A program made the translations under genes and the position numbers. DNA of 64,000 nt from Marthasterias glacialis (lineage: Eukaryota; Echinodermata; Asteroidea; Forcipulatida; Asteriidae): contig OU452227.1 in NCBI GenBank assembly GCA_911728455.2, positions 17,190,110-17,254,109 of the forward strand. The letters run 5' to 3'. Below the pieces are notes generated by a model that saw nothing but the letters and a program-made list of their open reading frames with translations, did not search any database and had not been told where the DNA came from. Shown here piece after piece: positions 61,225 to 64,000 of this stretch (position 1 is the stretch's first letter; every line of letters starts with the position of its first letter).

Positions 61225-61490
61225 CTTGATGTATGGATTTCGAGTTTGGAGGAGCCCGGAGAAATTGTCAACTAACTGGCTGAAATCAGTGTGAGGGAAT
61301 GTTTGGTGTGGTGCCTGTGCAATGGCTGTGTGTTTGGCTGTGTAGTAATGCATGGGTGGCTGTGACTATGGATAGAAAACCTTGATATGGATGAAAGGAA
61401 ATGTGTAATGCTTTCCCAGGTGCCTATGACTAGACAAAGGGTGCAATGGGTTTCCCAGCAACCTGACGCCTGTATTTTGAACAAACATTT
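61225..61490 (-). promoter_or_regulatory. EPDR-A 5' flank with triplicated conserved block
   Basis: Shares several blocks with 46735-46940 and 34395-34620, such as gaaaaccttgatatgga and gctttcccaggtgcc. No TATA box. Conservation in all three copies marks it as the likely promoter/5' UTR. Confidence 0.6.
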
Positions 61491-61639
61491 ATTTTGAAAG
61501 AATTCCTGTCTGCAGTTGCGTAACTACGTAGATAAAGTAGGGGGGCACGTGGGGGGACACGTGCGCTTTTAAAGGTATAGTCTACCTTTAAAAGACATCA
61601 TTTTAAAGAAAACTGACAACAGAATTCTGTGCTTGCTAT

Positions 61640-61705
61640 GGCCCATATTCATATGAGTGCACTTTACAGGGCGCCGTGACCGCATAGTTCCATTGAAAGT
61701 ATAGT
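61640..61705. repeat. Dispersed repeat, partner of 52130-52195
   Basis: cttgctatggcccatattca and cagggcgccgtgaccgcat are the inverse of the 52.1 kb segment. Confidence 0.7.
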
Positions 61706-61750
61706 GCCGTTATATAGTATACAAATATTGAGTGACTCAGAGTGCAATGG

Positions 61751-61853
61751 GAGGAATATTAAAGAGGTTTTCGAGAGGTAAAATTTGGACTGTTCCACAA
61801 GACGAAGCCGAGTGAAATGGAACAGTCCAAATTTTACCGGGCGATAATATTCT
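61751..61853. repeat. Foldback element, about 100 bp
   Basis: ggtaaaatttggactgttcc against ggaacagtccaaattttacc; outer gaatatt/aatattc also pair. A hairpin with a 20-base loop. Confidence 0.8.
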
Positions 61854-61879
61854 TCACATTTCACGAATTAAAGTCATTT

Positions 61880-62148
61880 TTTTTTTATTAGCCACATTCA
61901 ACAGCAGAAGTACCGCCAATTATAGGAATGGTATTACAAACAAGTAAATAAACAGACAGATAAATAAACTCAATTAAATAAATTAAAATCTAAATCTGAA
62001 TAGAAATAAATAAGTAACCAAAAACAACTAAATAATAATTGGTAGCTAAAGTATGTACATGTATATAAATAAATAAAAAAATACTCACAAATAAATCAAA
62101 TATAATTTTTTGTTAATTTATCTACAAATATTATATTAAAAAAAAAAA
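61880..62148. other. AT-rich, simple sequence
   Basis: (taaa)n-like runs with no structure or coding signal. Confidence 0.6.
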
Positions 62149-62396
62149 AACGTCAGAACTTTGGGTTATTAAAGACACTCCAGCAGTAGCCGTGCGTTTA
62201 TCTACAAATATGCTGTTCAAACAGGTCTAGATTTCGAAGGGGAGAGCTTTTTTAGATTTGGATGTAGACCTCCCATCCCTGCATTAATCATCATAATTCC
62301 AAGAAGATTATCTGAATTGTATTGTTTCATGCTAGGACCAAAATGTTTTGCACAGCTACTGCTGGAGTGTCTTTAACCCAAAGTTCTGACGTTTTT
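62149..62396. mobile_element. MITE with about 44-bp inverted ends
   Basis: aacgtcagaactttgggtta and aagacactccagcagtagc at left pair with gctactgctggagtgtcttt and aacccaaagttctgacgtt at right, differing by a 3-nt gap. Interior 150 bp non-coding. Confidence 0.88.
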
Positions 62397-63009
62397 GTCC
62401 GGGCTGCTGCCCGTCGCAGTCAATTCTAGCATTAAAATTTCTAAAACAACTTGATGCACTAAAGATAGTCAGTCATTTTTGAAGATGCAGTTCAGAAAAG
62501 AAAAATTAGTGTCCAACATCCAATGTAACCTGGAGGAAAACCAAACTTGCCTGCATGGTGTCTATCAAAAAGTTCATGATCTGGCTTCTTGTCTCTGTGA
62601 CAAAGGTAATCACGTTGCAGGTTGTACAGATGGAGTCTCATTGCACTCTAGCTTTTCCATTTACATAATGTATACCAGTTTGATGTGACTGAGCTACCAC
62701 TCTGTAATAGTTGACAATGCAGCTAGGAACAGAGTCGGTTTTTCAACTTCTGTTGGAGAAAACCATGGGGAAAAAACAATCTGTTAACAAAAACATTTTT
62801 GTTTTTAAACTTTATTTGTGGGAAAAACTGGTGAAACTGATTGCCAAGAAGCAATGATTATGATTAATTAAAATGTTGTTGGTTTACTACTGTGCAAATT
62901 ATGGCATATCCTGATAAATTGATAAAGTCAGCAATTAGTAACTAAAAATAATGATACATATTGAAGATGCACTGCACAACCTTTTTTGTACAACGGTACA
63001 CTGATGTAT

Positions 63010-63151
63010 GTGGTCCGGTAGACCCAGTAACTGGGGCGCTGAACTCCTTTTTAGAGATTTTGACATTATCGGTTGTACTAGCTAGTACGACCGATAATGC
63101 CAAATTCTCAAAAAGGAGTTCAGCGCCCCAGTTACTGCGTCTAGTGGTACG
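63010..63151. repeat. Near-perfect 140-bp palindrome
   Basis: Arms of about 68 bp meet at actagctagt (centre about 63081) with almost no loop: gtaactggggcgctgaactc against gagttcagcgccccagttac. It would form a very stable hairpin. Class unknown; MITE-like. Confidence 0.88.
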
Positions 63152-63436
63152 AATACAAAAATTGCCATTTATTGGCATTGACGAAACTTCGAGTAGACAA
63201 AACACGTCAAGAAAATGTCCCTAAACAACACAAACACTTTATTTTCTAAAAAAAAAATTGTAACACTACATGGAAAAACAAGTCTTGGACTATTCTCTTA
63301 CGAACGAAAAAGAAAAATCGTCCGTTTTGAATAGGAAAACGTGTATGCTACAAACTACTGGCGTGCGGATTCACTTCCGCCCATGGTTGGGTTTCAGAAA
63401 ATCCAAAATTTCAGTTTAGCGCCCCCTGTTTTCCGT

Positions 63437-64000
63437 CTATAGAGCTGAAATTGATTTCTTTGTTAGCTACTGTAAAGATAATTATCTGTTGCTCAATGTC
63501 GCTAAGACTAAAGAACTTGTCATTGACTTCCGTAAAAACAAGTGCAAGCCCAGTAACGTTGTTATTAATAACAACTGTGTTGAAAGAGTTCATTCTTACA
63601 ATATCTTGGGGTTATGTTCGATAGCAAACTCGACTGGAATGATCATTTGGATTACGTAATGAAAAGGCTTAATTCTCGCATGTACTGTCTCCGTAAAATG
63701 AATGCTTTTAAGGTCAGCAATGAAATTCTTGTGACGTTCTATTTATCAGTGATTTGTGGGGTTTGGAGTTATTGTTTGACGTGCTGGGGCGGGAACGCTA
63801 CGAGGAAGGATAAAGAAAGGATTGATCGTCTGGTGAGAAAGGTAGGGAGGATGACAGGATTGTGTTTGCAGTCGGTGGACTCTCTTTACCGGGAGCGTGT
63901 GACTGGTGTGTTCAGTCGCATTTTGGACGACAATAGCCACCCACTCAACGGCGAACTTACTAGTCACATCATTCCCAGAAGTGGTAGAATGAGACTGCCG
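63437..64000 (+). pseudogene. LINE (non-LTR) reverse transcriptase, C-terminal part, truncated
   Basis: EIDFFVSYCKDNYLLLNVAK, TKELVIDFRKN and, after a 1-nt frameshift near 63613, MFDSKLDWNDHLDYVMKRLN, SRMYCLRKMNAF, SVICGVWSYCLTCWGGNATR, KDKERIDRLVRKVGRMTGL. This LNV-KTKE--IDFR ... LG---D-KL-W--H pattern is the end of a CR1/jockey-group reverse transcriptase. Truncated at 5' and running off the window; the frameshift makes it inactive here. Confidence 0.88.

Noticed and set aside
62479-62688. 69-codon Cys-containing open frame on the + strand
   Set aside because: No signal peptide, no recognisable Cys pattern, no splice context; not supported.

Overview
The window is nuclear DNA of an animal, most likely a marine invertebrate deuterostome; an echinoderm is my best guess. 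It has GT-AG introns of 0.1 to 6 kb, AT-rich non-coding DNA crowded with short inverted-repeat elements, no bacterial-style operons, and two families that are expanded in marine deuterostomes: matrix metalloproteinases (MMPs) and ependymin-related secreted proteins. The species call is inference from gene content only.

Left part (1-24.6 kb): two MMP genes lie tail to tail. MMP-1 (+ strand, exons 17-14344; the signal-peptide exon is off the left edge) has a cysteine switch, a run of six Arg that would serve as a furin site, the zinc motif [11 protein letters not shown] and a complete four-blade hemopexin domain. MMP-2 (- strand, 24510-21045) has the same exon layout and the same intron phases, but no polybasic site, and I could not find its last hemopexin exon. 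Intron 1 of MMP-1 holds a decayed MMP catalytic exon in the opposite orientation, so the cluster was once larger. Introns and the 14.3-21 kb spacer hold many MITE-like elements.

Middle (24.6-33.2 kb): no conserved host gene. There is a 0.5 kb long-arm foldback element, a 0.67 kb inverted-repeat element with internal degenerate tandem repeats, a 3 kb repeat-bounded module carrying a three-exon gene whose start looks like a SAM domain, and a 130-bp C-rich minisatellite.

Right part (33.2-61.5 kb): two tandem ependymin-related genes on the - strand. EPDR-A runs 61224-53848 and EPDR-B 46690-33498. Each has five clear exons and a tiny inferred last exon, with matching phases and partly matching introns, UTRs and 5' flanks. 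A third copy of the 5' flank (about 34.4-34.6 kb) has no coding exon. EPDR-B has an in-frame stop at the ancestral start of exon 4, which an acceptor shifted by 6 nt would avoid. Between the genes lie a broken THAP-domain gene, a 114-bp Mutator-like MITE with a perfect 10-bp target duplication, and one of two related TTAA-flanked piggyBac-like non-autonomous elements. A Penelope-like GIY-YIG fragment sits antisense in an EPDR-A intron. The right edge is a truncated LINE reverse transcriptase.

MMPs cut extracellular matrix and ependymin-related proteins are secreted glycoproteins; in sea cucumbers both families are linked to tissue remodelling and regeneration. Whether their proximity here has functional meaning is not shown by the sequence.
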